Shown here in pieces: positions 26,668 to 35,414 of a stretch of DNA of 64,000 bases (the stretch's first letter is position 1; the number at the start of each line of letters is the position of its first letter). The position numbers and the translations under genes are program-made. Origin of the DNA: Pseudoxanthomonas sp. (lineage in GTDB: Bacteria; Pseudomonadota; Gammaproteobacteria; Xanthomonadales; Xanthomonadaceae); NCBI RefSeq assembly GCF_035999195.1, contig NZ_DASYGY010000009.1, forward strand, positions 248,001-312,000, in the 5' to 3' direction. The notes beneath the pieces were generated by a model that saw nothing but the letters and a program-made list of their open reading frames with translations, had not been told where the DNA came from and ran no database searches.

Positions 26668-28076
26668 CCTTCCATCTGCTCCAGTTCACGACCCTTGGTC
26701 TCGTGCACATACTTCAGCACGAAGACCACCGAGATCGCAGCCGCGAGCGTGTACAGGCCGTAGGCGCCGGCCAGGCCGATGCCGGTCAGCAGCATGGGGA
26801 AGGTCCAGGTGATCAGGAAGTTGGCGCCCCATTGCGCCAGCCCGGCCACCGCCAGGCCGGAACCGCGGATCTGGTTGGGGAACATCTCGCCCAGCATCAC
26901 CCACATCACCGGGCCCCAGGACAGGTTGAAGAACACCACGTAGAGGTTGGCCGCCACCAGCGCCAGCACGCCCATGCTGTCGGACAGTTGCAGCTTGCCG
27001 CCCGCATCCAGCGTGCCGCTGGCGAACGCGAACGCCACCAGCCCCAGCGTCGCCGCCATGCCGGCCGACCCCGTCCACAGCAGCGGCTTGCGGCCGATGC
27101 GATCGACCAGCAGCATCGACACGATGCAGGCGCCGATGCTCAACGCACCGGAGATGACATTGATCAGCAGCGCATCGTTCTCGGAGAAGCCTACGGCCTG
27201 CCACAGCACCGCGCCGTAATAGAACACCACGTTGATGCCGACCAGTTGCTGGAACGTGGCCAGGCCGATGCCCACCCACACGATGGGCCGCACCTTGCCG
27301 GTGGCCTTGCTGATCAGGTCGGACAGCCGCGGCGCATGGTGATCCGACGCGAGCGAGGCATCGATTTCGGCGAGCTTGCGCGCACCGGCCGCCTCGCCGT
27401 AGAGCCGCTTCAGCACGACCAGCGCCGGCTCCTTCCTGCCCTTGGCGGCCAGGTACCGCGGACTCTCCGGAATGAACAGCAGCGCCACCAGGAACAGCGC
27501 CGCCGGCAGGATCTCCACCCAGAACATCCAGCGCCACGCTTCGTACCCCAGCCACAGCGGCGCCAGCGACGAACTGGCGAACTTGGCCAGGACATAGTTG
27601 CTGAGGAACGCCGCGAACAGGCCGGAGATGATCGCGATCTGCTGCACCGTGGCAAGACGCCCGCGGTAGCGCGCCGGCGAGACCTCGCTGATGTAGGCCG
27701 GCGACATGACACTGGCGGCGCCGACGGCGAATCCGCCGATGATCCGGTACACCACGAACTCCGCCGACGAGGTCGCGATGCCCGAGCCCCACGCGGACAC
27801 GAGGAAGAACACCGCCGACCACAGCAGCATCGTCCGCCGGCCGTAGCGGTCGGCCAGCGTACCCGCGAACCAGGCGCCAACCGCGCAGCCCAGCAGCATG
27901 GAGGCCACGTTGAAGCCGGTCACCGCCGCATCGGATCCGAACGCCGCCTTCAGCCCGTCCACGGTGCCGTTGATGACCCCGCTGTCGAAGCCGAACAGGA
28001 AGCCGCCGATCGTCGCCACCAGACTGATCAGGATGATCAGCCTGGTGTTCTCTCCCCCGGTCATTGCCTGGTTCAT
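26664..28076 (-). CDS. MFS sugar porter, xylose:H+ symporter type
   Basis: A 470-residue, 12-helix major facilitator of the sugar porter family. Hallmarks are GGFLFGFDSGVINGT, DRYGRR in the loop after helix 2, PESPRYLAAKGR after helix 6, DRIGRKPLL, and the C-terminal HETKGRELEQ. The family imports pentoses or hexoses with protons. Xylose is the likely cargo because the genes just upstream are xylB and xylA. The chosen ATG (28074-28076) has a GGGGGAAGG ribosome site; the longer open frame overlaps xylA. Its stop overlaps the GH3 start. Confidence 0.88.
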   Translation of the reverse strand: MNQAMTGGENTRLIILISLVATIGGFLFGFDSGVINGTVDGLKAAFGSDAAVTGFNVASMLLGCAVGAWFAGTLADRYGRRTMLLWSAVFFLVSAWGSGIATSSAEFVVYRIIGGFAVGAASVMSPAYISEVSPARYRGRLATVQQIAIISGLFAAFLSNYVLAKFASSSLAPLWLGYEAWRWMFWVEILPAALFLVALLFIPESPRYLAAKGRKEPALVVLKRLYGEAAGARKLAEIDASLASDHHAPRLSDLISKATGKVRPIVWVGIGLATFQQLVGINVVFYYGAVLWQAVGFSENDALLINVISGALSIGACIVSMLLVDRIGRKPLLWTGSAGMAATLGLVAFAFASGTLDAGGKLQLSDSMGVLALVAANLYVVFFNLSWGPVMWVMLGEMFPNQIRGSGLAVAGLAQWGANFLITWTFPMLLTGIGLAGAYGLYTLAAAISVVFVLKYVHETKGRELEQMEG

Positions 28077-28120
28077 CGCCTTCCCCCTCCCCGATCCCGG
28101 TGTCTCGATGCGCGGCGCGT

Positions 28121-29455
28121 TCAGCGCAGCAGGTACTGGTTGAGCAGGTTCTCGAAGCGCTCCTGCTTGCCGCTGATCTGCTTCGGCTCGCCCTGCCCGG
28201 CCGCCAGCGCGGCCAGCTCGGCCAGTCCCAGTGCGCCGTTCTCGAAGTCCTTGCCCTTGCCGCTGTCGAAGCTGGCATAGCGCTCGGCGCGCCACTGTTC
28301 CCACGGCGACTCGGTCAGCAGTGCGTGCGCGACCTCCAGCCCGCGCGCGAACGCATCCATGCCGCCGATATGCGCGATGAACAGGTCTTCCAGGTCGGTC
28401 GACTCGCGGCGCACCTTGGCGTCGAAGTTCAGGCCGCCCTCCAGGCCGCCCTGGCGCAGCACCACCAGCATCGCGCCGACGGTGTCGTACAGGTCGGTCG
28501 GGAACTGGTCGGTATCCCAGCCGTTCTGCGCATTGCCGCGGTTGGCGTCGATGCTGCCCAGCAGGCCATGGTCGGAGGCCACCTGCAGGTCGTGCTCGAA
28601 CGTATGGCCCGACAGCGTGGCATGGTTGGCCTCGATGTTGAGCTTGAAGTCCTTCGCCAGACCGTGCTCCTTCAGGAAGCCGGCCACGGTGGCGCTGTCG
28701 AAGTCGTACTGGTGCTTCATCGGCTCCATCGGCTTGGGCTCGATCAGGAAATTGCCCTTCAGCCCGATGCTGCGTCCGTAGTCGCGCGCCATCGTCAGGA
28801 AGCGGGCGAAGTGCTCGACCTCGCGCTTCATGTTCGTATTGACCAGCGAGGCATAGCCCTCGCGGCCGCCCCAGAACACGTAATGCTCGCCGCCCAGTTC
28901 GACGGTGGCATCGAGTGCGGCCTTCACCTGTACCGCCGCACGCGCGACCACGGCGAAGTCGGGGTTGGTGGAGGCACCGTTCATGTAGCGCGGATGCGAG
29001 AACAGGTTGGCCGTGCCCCACAGCAGCTTGATGCCGGTGGCGTCCTGGCGCGCCTTGGCCAGGCCCACCATGTGCTTCAGGTTCCTCTCGTACTGGCCGA
29101 TGTCGTCCGCGTCCGGCGCCAGGTCGATGTCGTGGAAGCACCAGTACGGCACGCCGAGCTTGGTGAAGAATTCGAACGCCGCATCGACCTTGGCCTCGGC
29201 GGTCGCCATCGGCGAGCCGGCTTCCCACGGGAAGTGGCGCGTGCCCGGCCCGAACGGGTCGTGGCCGGCGTTGCAGAAGGTGTGCCAGTAGCAGACCGCG
29301 AAGCGCAGGTGCTCCTGCATGGTCTTGCCACCGATCTTCTTCTGCGCGTCATAGACCTTGAAGGCCAGCGGGTTGTCCGAGCCGCGACCCTCGAACGGGA
29401 TGCGGCCGATGCCGGGGAAGTATTCCTTGGCGCCGATGAAGGGCTGGGTGCTCAT
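28121..29455 (-). CDS. xylA: Xylose isomerase
   Basis: A 444-residue class II xylose isomerase, which converts D-xylose to D-xylulose in the cytoplasm. Metal and active-site signatures are CFHDIDLAPDADD, FWGGREGYASL, NFLIEPKPMEPMKHQYD, NIEANHATLSGHTFEHD and GSIDANRGN. Length and start (MSTQPFIGAKEYFPG) match the family. It lies 43 bp after xylB and 44 bp before the sugar porter, in the operon controlled by the box at 31018. Confidence 0.97.
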   Translation of the reverse strand: MSTQPFIGAKEYFPGIGRIPFEGRGSDNPLAFKVYDAQKKIGGKTMQEHLRFAVCYWHTFCNAGHDPFGPGTRHFPWEAGSPMATAEAKVDAAFEFFTKLGVPYWCFHDIDLAPDADDIGQYERNLKHMVGLAKARQDATGIKLLWGTANLFSHPRYMNGASTNPDFAVVARAAVQVKAALDATVELGGEHYVFWGGREGYASLVNTNMKREVEHFARFLTMARDYGRSIGLKGNFLIEPKPMEPMKHQYDFDSATVAGFLKEHGLAKDFKLNIEANHATLSGHTFEHDLQVASDHGLLGSIDANRGNAQNGWDTDQFPTDLYDTVGAMLVVLRQGGLEGGLNFDAKVRRESTDLEDLFIAHIGGMDAFARGLEVAHALLTESPWEQWRAERYASFDSGKGKDFENGALGLAELAALAAGQGEPKQISGKQERFENLLNQYLLR

Positions 29456-29498
29456 GATGCGAGGGTCCTGTGGTTATGCGTGGTGTCTGGGGGAAACG

Positions 29499-30992
29499 TC
29501 AGCCGCGCTGCAGCGGCGAGACGGCGTCGAGATACTGGAGAAAGCGCTGGTAAGCCGCCGCGTAGGCCGGCACGCGCGCCGCGTCCGGCGTGGCGGACAG
29601 CGCGGGATCGATCGCAACGTGCTGGCGCGTGATATCGGCGACGGACGCGCCCTCGCCTCGCGCACGACCGCGCGCCCACAGCGCCTGCAGTGCCGCGCCG
29701 AGCGCAGCGCCTTCAGCCTGTGCGGGCACATCGACGGGCAGTCCGAACACGTCGGCGACCAACTGGCGCCACGCCGCACTGTTGCTGCCCCCGCCGGTCA
29801 GCACGATGCGCTCGAAGCGCATCCCGGCACGGACGAACGCGTCGTAGCCGTACTTCAGGCTGTAGGTGGCGCCTTCCATCGCCGCGCGGTAGACGTGCGC
29901 CGGCGTCATGTTGGTCGTGTCCAGCCCGGCCAGCACGCCCTTGCCGCGCGGCAGATCGGGCGTGCGTTCGCCGTTGAGGAACGGCAGCATCACCAGCCCG
30001 TCGGCGCCCGGCGGCGTCGCCTGCAGGTGCGCATCGCCGTCGCGCGTGCTGAAGCCGAAGGCCTTGGCCACCTGTTCGGTGGCGACGGTGCAGTTCATCG
30101 TGCAGACCAGCGGCAGCCAGCCGCCGGTGGAGGAACAGAACGCAGCCCATGCGCCTTCCGCATCGACCACCGGGGTATCGGAATAGGCGAACAGCGTGCC
30201 GGAGGTGCCCAGGCTCATCGCCAGCCGGCCCTCTTTCACGCAGCCGGTGCCGATGGCGGCCATCATGTTGTCGCCGCCGCCCACGGCGACCTTCACCGTC
30301 GCGGGCAGGCCCAACTGCGAGGCCGCAGCCGGATCGATGTCGAACAGCGCATCGGGCGCGGCGATCGGCGGCAGGCAGTCGGCAAGATCACGGTCCGCAT
30401 CGGTGGCGCGCAGGAGTTCCTTCGACCACGTGCGCGTGCGCACGTCGAGCCAGCCGGTGCCGGAGGCATCGCCCCACTCGCAGAAGCGCTGGCCGGTCAG
30501 CACGAAGTTGAGGTAGTCGTGCGGCAGCAGGATCGTCGCCAGCCGCGCATAGGCGTCGGGCCGGTGCGTCCGGGTCCACGGCAGCTTGGACGCCGTATAG
30601 CCGGCCAGGATCGGGTTGCCGGCCAGCGCGATCGTCGCAGTCGGGCCGCCCACCGCGTCCATGATCTGCCCGCACTCGGCGGTGGTGCTGGTGTCGCACC
30701 ACAGCTTCGCCGGAGCCAGCACCTGGCCCGACGCATCCACCGGCACGAACCCGTGCTGCTGGCCCGACACCGCCAGCGCATCGATGCGCGCACGCACTGC
30801 AGGAGCCACGCGCGCGAAGCAGGCCTGCATCGCAGCGACCCAGTCGGCGGGGTGCTGCTCGCGGCTGCCATCGTCGCGACCGATCAGCTCCAGCGGTTCG
30901 CTGGCGGCGGCGACGACGACGCGCGTGGCGGGGTCGTACACCACCACCTTCACGCTCTGCGTGCCTGCATCAATCCCGGCGACAAAACCCAT
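29499..30992 (-). CDS. xylB: Xylulokinase
   Basis: A 497-residue FGGY kinase that phosphorylates D-xylulose to xylulose 5-phosphate for the pentose phosphate pathway. Motifs are GIDAGTQSVKVVV (phosphate loop), AVSGQQHGFV, LPHDYLNFVLTG, the second FGGY block (GGGDNMMAA, LGTSGTLFA) and LTGGGSNSAAWRQL. The ATG at 30990-30992 is preferred over an in-frame GTG at 31013 because GGAGG lies 9 nt before it and conserved sequence begins there. It is the first gene of the xylB-xylA-porter-GH3 operon, with an operator about 26 bp upstream of its start codon. Confidence 0.96.
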   Translation of the reverse strand: MGFVAGIDAGTQSVKVVVYDPATRVVVAAASEPLELIGRDDGSREQHPADWVAAMQACFARVAPAVRARIDALAVSGQQHGFVPVDASGQVLAPAKLWCDTSTTAECGQIMDAVGGPTATIALAGNPILAGYTASKLPWTRTHRPDAYARLATILLPHDYLNFVLTGQRFCEWGDASGTGWLDVRTRTWSKELLRATDADRDLADCLPPIAAPDALFDIDPAAASQLGLPATVKVAVGGGDNMMAAIGTGCVKEGRLAMSLGTSGTLFAYSDTPVVDAEGAWAAFCSSTGGWLPLVCTMNCTVATEQVAKAFGFSTRDGDAHLQATPPGADGLVMLPFLNGERTPDLPRGKGVLAGLDTTNMTPAHVYRAAMEGATYSLKYGYDAFVRAGMRFERIVLTGGGSNSAAWRQLVADVFGLPVDVPAQAEGAALGAALQALWARGRARGEGASVADITRQHVAIDPALSATPDAARVPAYAAAYQRFLQYLDAVSPLQRG

Positions 30993-31017
30993 CGACCACC
31001 GCCTCCGATCCACGAAA

Positions 31018-31031
31018 AGTTAGCGCTACCA
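31018..31031 (-). promoter_or_regulatory. LacI-type xyl-box operator at xylB
   Basis: On the minus strand this reads TGGTAGCGCTAACT, 13 of 14 identical to the Xanthomonas xyl-box TGGTAGCGCTAACA. It is centred about 32 bp before the xylB start codon, so a bound LacI protein would cover the promoter or initial transcribed region of the xylB operon. Confidence 0.8.
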
Positions 31032-31220
31032 TTTCGGATTCCAAAAAAAGGGAACCGCCCTTCCGCTCCCTTCTTCCGCACGGCCATGGTGCTCGGCGGC
31101 CGCGATGGCGCACTGTAACCAGCAGCCGGAGAAAAAGCCTGCTGCGCCGCAAAAACCATTCCCAGGCAAGGACTTGCGCTGGTCCGATACCTGCTGCCGC
31201 CGACGCGGGCGACGCCGGAC

Positions 31221-31919
31221 TCACCGTGCGACATCGATGAACGCGTTGATCGACAGGCGACCCTGCAACGGATCGGCAGGCAATGGCCGGCCGTTGTCGA
31301 TCCGCCCCGAATGCAGCGCGTTGCGCCGGTAAACGACAAGCCGGTTGAACACGCCCTCCACGCCGGCGATGCGCTCGTACAGCGGCGTATCGCCATCGAT
31401 GTAGCCGCTGACGTCCGCCGACGCTTCGCGGCGCTGCCGCGACAGGCAGTCGAAGTACGCCGCATGCCGGCTTTCGTCGATGTACTCGAAGCCCGTGCGT
31501 CGATGCCGGTAGAAGTCCGTACCACCCCAGCCGCCGCGGAACAGGTAGTGCACCGTGGCCAGGCCCTGCGCGCTGACGGAGTCGATATGCGGCACCCGCT
31601 GCAGGAACTGCAGTGTCTCCGGTGGCTGCGTCACCAGCGAGAAGTGGCACATCGGGAACGCGAAGCGACCCGGCTCCAGATCGAACGTCTCGCGCAGTAG
31701 CGGATTCAACAGCGCCTCCAGGAACGACTGGTAGGACAGCGGTGCAGGCGCACGGAGGCCGGGAAACAGGGTCGGCATCTTCTCGAAAGGACGGCTCGCC
31801 GCCTTGCGCAGCATGCGCTCGGGATCGACCAGCACGTCGTCGATCACCAGCAGCGGCGCGCCCTCGTGGCCGACCACGCGGCGGCGGGTCCGGATGTTCG
31901 GATGCGGCGTGATCAGCAT
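31221..31919 (-). CDS. DUF6445-family protein in TonB receptor/halogenase cluster
   Basis: A 232-residue protein of a family repeatedly found beside flavin-dependent halogenases and TonB receptors (DUF6445). Features seen are LLVIDDVLVDPERMLRKAA near the start, HIDSVSAQGLATVHYLF in the middle and a C-terminal RRNALHSGRI-xxx-RLSINAFIDVA. The conserved His-x-Asp near HIDS, the late His and the RLSIN strand suggest a 2-oxoglutarate/iron dioxygenase-like jelly roll; this is inference. There is no signal peptide. The ATG at 31919 (GGAG 9 nt upstream) is preferred to the Met at 31967. It is the last gene of the SapC-JmjC-halogenase run. Confidence 0.75.
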   Translation of the reverse strand: MLITPHPNIRTRRRVVGHEGAPLLVIDDVLVDPERMLRKAASRPFEKMPTLFPGLRAPAPLSYQSFLEALLNPLLRETFDLEPGRFAFPMCHFSLVTQPPETLQFLQRVPHIDSVSAQGLATVHYLFRGGWGGTDFYRHRRTGFEYIDESRHAAYFDCLSRQRREASADVSGYIDGDTPLYERIAGVEGVFNRLVVYRRNALHSGRIDNGRPLPADPLQGRLSINAFIDVAR

Positions 31920-31939
31920 GCGTGAGCGCTCCCCGCCCC

Positions 31940-33469
31940 CTACGCGGTCACGGCGCGGGACGGCCACACTTCCGGCGCGGCCTTGCAGTAGCGGTCGATG
32001 AAGGCCTGCTGCGAAGGCATGTGCGCCACGGCGCGCTCGATCGGCTGCCGGATCGAGTTCAACAGCGTACGCAGGTCCTCATCCGCCAGGGCGCGCGCAA
32101 GCGGATGAGGCGCTCCGGGCTGGATGCCCTGGCCGAGCAGCACGTGGGTCCAGGAATCCACGCGGAACAGTTCATCCGGGTCCTGCCACGCATGCGCACG
32201 CTCGCGCCAGGCGCGCAAGCGGATTTCCAGCGAGTCCGGCAGTGCCATCTCGCGGCAGGCCTTCCACATCGGCTCGTCGCGCTGGGTGGCGTGGTAATGC
32301 AGGATGATGAAATCGCGCACGTGCTCCATTTCCGCGCGGCTGACCTCGTTGTACAGGTCCGCCAGCGACGAGGCGATGCCGTCGAACGGAAACAGTTGCA
32401 CCAGCCGCACCACTGCGCTGATCGTCAGGTGGATGCTGGTCGATTCCAGCGGCTCGATGAAGCCGCTGGCCAGGCCCAGCGACACCACGTTCTTGTTCCA
32501 TGCTTTCAACCGGCGCCCGGTGCGGAACGGCACCAGCCACGGATCGCGCAGCGCGGGAGCCCCCACATCGCGCAGCAGCTTCGCGCGCGCCTCGTCGTCG
32601 GACATGTACCGGCTGGAGAACACCAACCCGCAGCCCACCCGGTGCTGCAGCGGGATATGCCAGCGCCAGCCGGCCTCGTGCGCGATCGCGCGGGTATACG
32701 GCACGGGCGGCCCGACCGATTCGGTCTGCACGGCGACGGCGCGGTCGCTGGGCAGCCACTCGTTCCAGTCCTCGTAGCCGGTGTGCAGCGTCTGTTCGAT
32801 CAGCAGCCCGCGGAAGCCGGTGCAGTCGATGAACAGGTCGCCCTCGATGACCTGGCCGTCCTCCAGCACGATCGCCTGCACGGCGCCGTCGTGCGCGTGC
32901 TGGCGCACCTCGCGGATCTTGCCCTCAACGCGCCGCAGTCCATGTCCTTCGGCGATGCGGCGCAGGAATTTCGCGTACAGCCCCGCATCGAAGTGGTAGG
33001 CGTAGTTGACCTGCGGCTGCGTCTGCAGCGAGAACTGGTCGCCGCGCGAGGCGAGCGTTTCCAGGCAGAAATCGCCCAGTTCCGACGTCATGCCGCGCCG
33101 CAGGCTGTCCAGCCATAGATGATGGAACGCCACCGCCCACGTGCCCTGCCCGGTGATGCCGAAGGGATGGATGTAGCGCTCGCCGGGACGCCGCCAGTTC
33201 TCGAACGAGATGGAGAGCTTGAACGTGCCGGCAACGGCGCGCAGGAATTCCTGCTCGTCGATCTGCAGGAAGCGGTGGAACGTGCGGATCGGGGGCACGG
33301 TGGACTCGCCGACCCCCACGGTGCCGATCTGTTCCGATTCGACCAGGGTGATCTCGAGCCGGTCGCGGAACTGGTGCGCCAGCGCGCAGCCGGCAAGCCA
33401 GCCGGCCGTGCCGCCGCCGGCGATGACGACCTTGCGGATGTATCCTTCGGGTGTCGTCGTAGCGTCCAA
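31940..33469 (-). CDS. Flavin-dependent tryptophan halogenase family protein
   Basis: A 509-residue FAD enzyme of the tryptophan halogenase family. The flavin site GGGTAGW lies at 18-24. The expected catalytic lysine is present at about residue 84 (TFKLSISF). The WxWxIP motif that separates halogenases from monooxygenases is intact (GWRWHIPLQ). GLASGFIEPLESTSI is the conserved late FAD/substrate loop. Characterised relatives use reduced FAD, oxygen and a halide to chlorinate or brominate indoles. Relatives located beside TonB receptors have no settled physiological substrate. No flavin reductase is nearby. The gene lies 14 bp after the JmjC gene and shares its operon. Confidence 0.88.
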   Translation of the reverse strand: MDATTTPEGYIRKVVIAGGGTAGWLAGCALAHQFRDRLEITLVESEQIGTVGVGESTVPPIRTFHRFLQIDEQEFLRAVAGTFKLSISFENWRRPGERYIHPFGITGQGTWAVAFHHLWLDSLRRGMTSELGDFCLETLASRGDQFSLQTQPQVNYAYHFDAGLYAKFLRRIAEGHGLRRVEGKIREVRQHAHDGAVQAIVLEDGQVIEGDLFIDCTGFRGLLIEQTLHTGYEDWNEWLPSDRAVAVQTESVGPPVPYTRAIAHEAGWRWHIPLQHRVGCGLVFSSRYMSDDEARAKLLRDVGAPALRDPWLVPFRTGRRLKAWNKNVVSLGLASGFIEPLESTSIHLTISAVVRLVQLFPFDGIASSLADLYNEVSRAEMEHVRDFIILHYHATQRDEPMWKACREMALPDSLEIRLRAWRERAHAWQDPDELFRVDSWTHVLLGQGIQPGAPHPLARALADEDLRTLLNSIRQPIERAVAHMPSQQAFIDRYCKAAPEVWPSRAVTA

Positions 33470-33483
33470 GGCAAGTGCTCCCG

Positions 33484-34503
33484 TCAGCGGTTGAGTCGGC
33501 CAAGCAGCATGGCGCGGATGCGCCGTGCCTGTGTTTCATCGATCGGTGCGAGCAGGTCGCGGGCCGGTTCGGGCAGGTGTTCCCCTGCCCGCTCGCCGGG
33601 ACCGAACACGTAGTAGTCGAATATCTTCGCCCACGCCTGCTTTTCGGCTGCGGGCAGGTCGCGGAGCGTCCACAGTGCGTGATGCAGCGCGGGCAACGGC
33701 GAGGACAGGAACGCCGGCGACCGGCGCCACCAGTAGTTCACCAGCACGTTGAACGGCTCGAGGCTGCGCACGTGGTGCCACCACATGCTGGGGATGAAGA
33801 TGGCGTCGCCGGGCTCGAGCAGCGCAGTCTGCGCATGCTCCAGCGCCAGGCGGAACCGCGGGTGGCGGTCGAAGTCCGGCTGGTCGAAATCGACCACGCT
33901 GACGACCTGTCCGCCCGGCGTGGGCTCGAACGGGCCGGGGTACAGGTTTTCGATCTGATCCGGCGGAAACAGGGTGAACTGGCGCCTGCCCACCGCACAG
34001 CACGCCAGGTTGTCGGGTGCGTCGAAATGGCAGGACGCCACGACGCGATTGCCGATCCAGATGCTCGGTGGCGCTTCGATACCGCGTGCGGCCAACCCCA
34101 GGTCATTCGCCTGCGAAAAACCGGGCAGCGCGCGATCGATCAGCAGCGACGCGACGTAGTACGTCGGCGGCCGGGCATCCTGCAGATGGTGCGCGATCCC
34201 GTCAAGCACCTGCGCCAGCACGCCGCGCCTGACCTCGAAGTTCAGGCGGGTGAAGTCGTCGTTGTAGAACGGACGTCCCGCGATCTCCGGTTCTCCGAAC
34301 GAGTACTGGATCGGCGCACCGGCATCGAAATCGCGCAGGTAGGCCATGGCGTCCTGCGTGGAACGCGCCCCTGCCTGCACGAGGCCCCAATCGCGCGCGA
34401 TGCCGCGCAGCACCACCGGCTTCCCCTCGGCCAGCAGCGCATCCAGCGGCAGGGTGTCCGCATCCAGGCCGTCCAGCGCACGCATCGGAGTGCCGTCCGC
34501 CAT
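33484..34503 (-). CDS. Cupin-like/JmjC-domain Fe(II)/2-oxoglutarate oxygenase
   Basis: A 339-residue JmjC/cupin_8-type protein. The iron ligands are visible: HxD in SCHFDAPDN and the distal His in SMWWHHVRSLEP. GRRQFTLFPPDQIENLYPGP is the typical strand between them. Such enzymes hydroxylate proteins or small molecules with oxygen and 2-oxoglutarate. The target here is unknown, but the family is often encoded with SapC, halogenases and TonB receptors in xanthomonads and caulobacters. It is soluble, without a signal peptide. Only 3 bp separate it from sapC and 14 bp from the halogenase. Confidence 0.85.
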   Translation of the reverse strand: MADGTPMRALDGLDADTLPLDALLAEGKPVVLRGIARDWGLVQAGARSTQDAMAYLRDFDAGAPIQYSFGEPEIAGRPFYNDDFTRLNFEVRRGVLAQVLDGIAHHLQDARPPTYYVASLLIDRALPGFSQANDLGLAARGIEAPPSIWIGNRVVASCHFDAPDNLACCAVGRRQFTLFPPDQIENLYPGPFEPTPGGQVVSVVDFDQPDFDRHPRFRLALEHAQTALLEPGDAIFIPSMWWHHVRSLEPFNVLVNYWWRRSPAFLSSPLPALHHALWTLRDLPAAEKQAWAKIFDYYVFGPGERAGEHLPEPARDLLAPIDETQARRIRAMLLGRLNR

Positions 34504-34506
34504 CGG

Positions 34507-35262
34507 TCAGTTCTTGCCGGCAGCGGCGGCGTCCTGCGCGCGCAGGCGGCGCTGCTTCTCGGCCATCAGGCGACGCATGTTGTGCAGCGATGCGAGCATC
34601 AGATAGGCGCCCTCCAGGTAGCCGGCGCGGTTGAGCTCGAGCAGCGCAGGCCCCTCCAGCGACGCCAGTCGTTCGCGGTCGATCCCGTGCAGCCCGTTGA
34701 CCACCACGCGATGACGCTCGTCGATCTGCACGTCGAGATTGACCGGCTGTATCAGGCCGTGGGCGTCGAACGCGCCGAACATCGCGGTGCCGTAGGCGCT
34801 GCCATCGCGGATGCCGCGCAACACGGTCGCGATGTGCTCCAGGTACGGGCTGTTGCCGCCCTGCGGCAGGAAGACCGGCTCGCCATCTGCGGCGTTCACG
34901 CGCGGATGGTCGATATCCACGTGCATCACCGCTTCCTGGATGAGTTCGCCGTCGATGCGCTGTTCCTGGAAGCCGATCAGGAACGGCCCCTTGGCGACCG
35001 CGCCCGGCAGGTATGCCGCATTCCAGCGGCCGTCCTGCAGAAAGAGGTTCTCGCGCTGCTCGAAACCCAGCAGCACGACGGATTGCCAGTCGCCGGTCGT
35101 GGCGTCCTTGCGCAGGAAGATCGGGTACTCCCGCTGCAGCTCGGCGAACTCGCTGGGGAAGGCCGGCACCATGCCCACGTCGTCGCCGTACTCGGGACCG
35201 AAGGCGGTCGCCACGCGCAGGTCGCGGTGCGCGATGTTGTTGAGAAGTTCGTAACGGCCCAT
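34507..35262 (-). CDS. SapC-family protein
   Basis: A 251-residue SapC-like protein (named after a Campylobacter S-layer gene; the biochemical role is unproven). Family features are the start RYELLNNIAHRDLRV, FPSEFAELQREYPIFLRKD, GFEQRENLFL and a long tail of charged helix. The start at 35262 is chosen because the family begins here and GGA lies 7 nt before it. The frame continues upstream to 35412 through non-conserved sequence. It is the first gene after the terminator that follows the TonB receptor, so the SapC-JmjC-halogenase-DUF6445 unit is expressed by read-through or from a promoter in the 35263-35414 gap. Confidence 0.8.
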   Translation of the reverse strand: MGRYELLNNIAHRDLRVATAFGPEYGDDVGMVPAFPSEFAELQREYPIFLRKDATTGDWQSVVLLGFEQRENLFLQDGRWNAAYLPGAVAKGPFLIGFQEQRIDGELIQEAVMHVDIDHPRVNAADGEPVFLPQGGNSPYLEHIATVLRGIRDGSAYGTAMFGAFDAHGLIQPVNLDVQIDERHRVVVNGLHGIDRERLASLEGPALLELNRAGYLEGAYLMLASLHNMRRLMAEKQRRLRAQDAAAAGKN

Positions 35263-35347
35263 CGTCTTGTCCAATTCCGTCATCAGGCGTGCGTCGCCAT
35301 GGTACCGCCAGGCCGACTCCACGGTGCCAGTACGCCGGCGCGCCTCG

Positions 35348-35377
35348 AAAAAAGGACCGCTGCTCGCGCAGCGGTCC
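35348..35377 (-). terminator. Rho-independent terminator downstream of the TonB receptor
   Basis: On the minus strand a perfect 10-bp stem (arms 35354-35363 and 35368-35377, loop of 4) is followed by six T (35348-35353). It lies 38 bp past the receptor stop and before sapC, so it should end most receptor transcripts and lower expression of the four genes behind it. Confidence 0.85.
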
Positions 35378-35414
35378 CCTCGGCGACATCCGGAGAGGGC
35401 GTCTGTCGCCAAAC

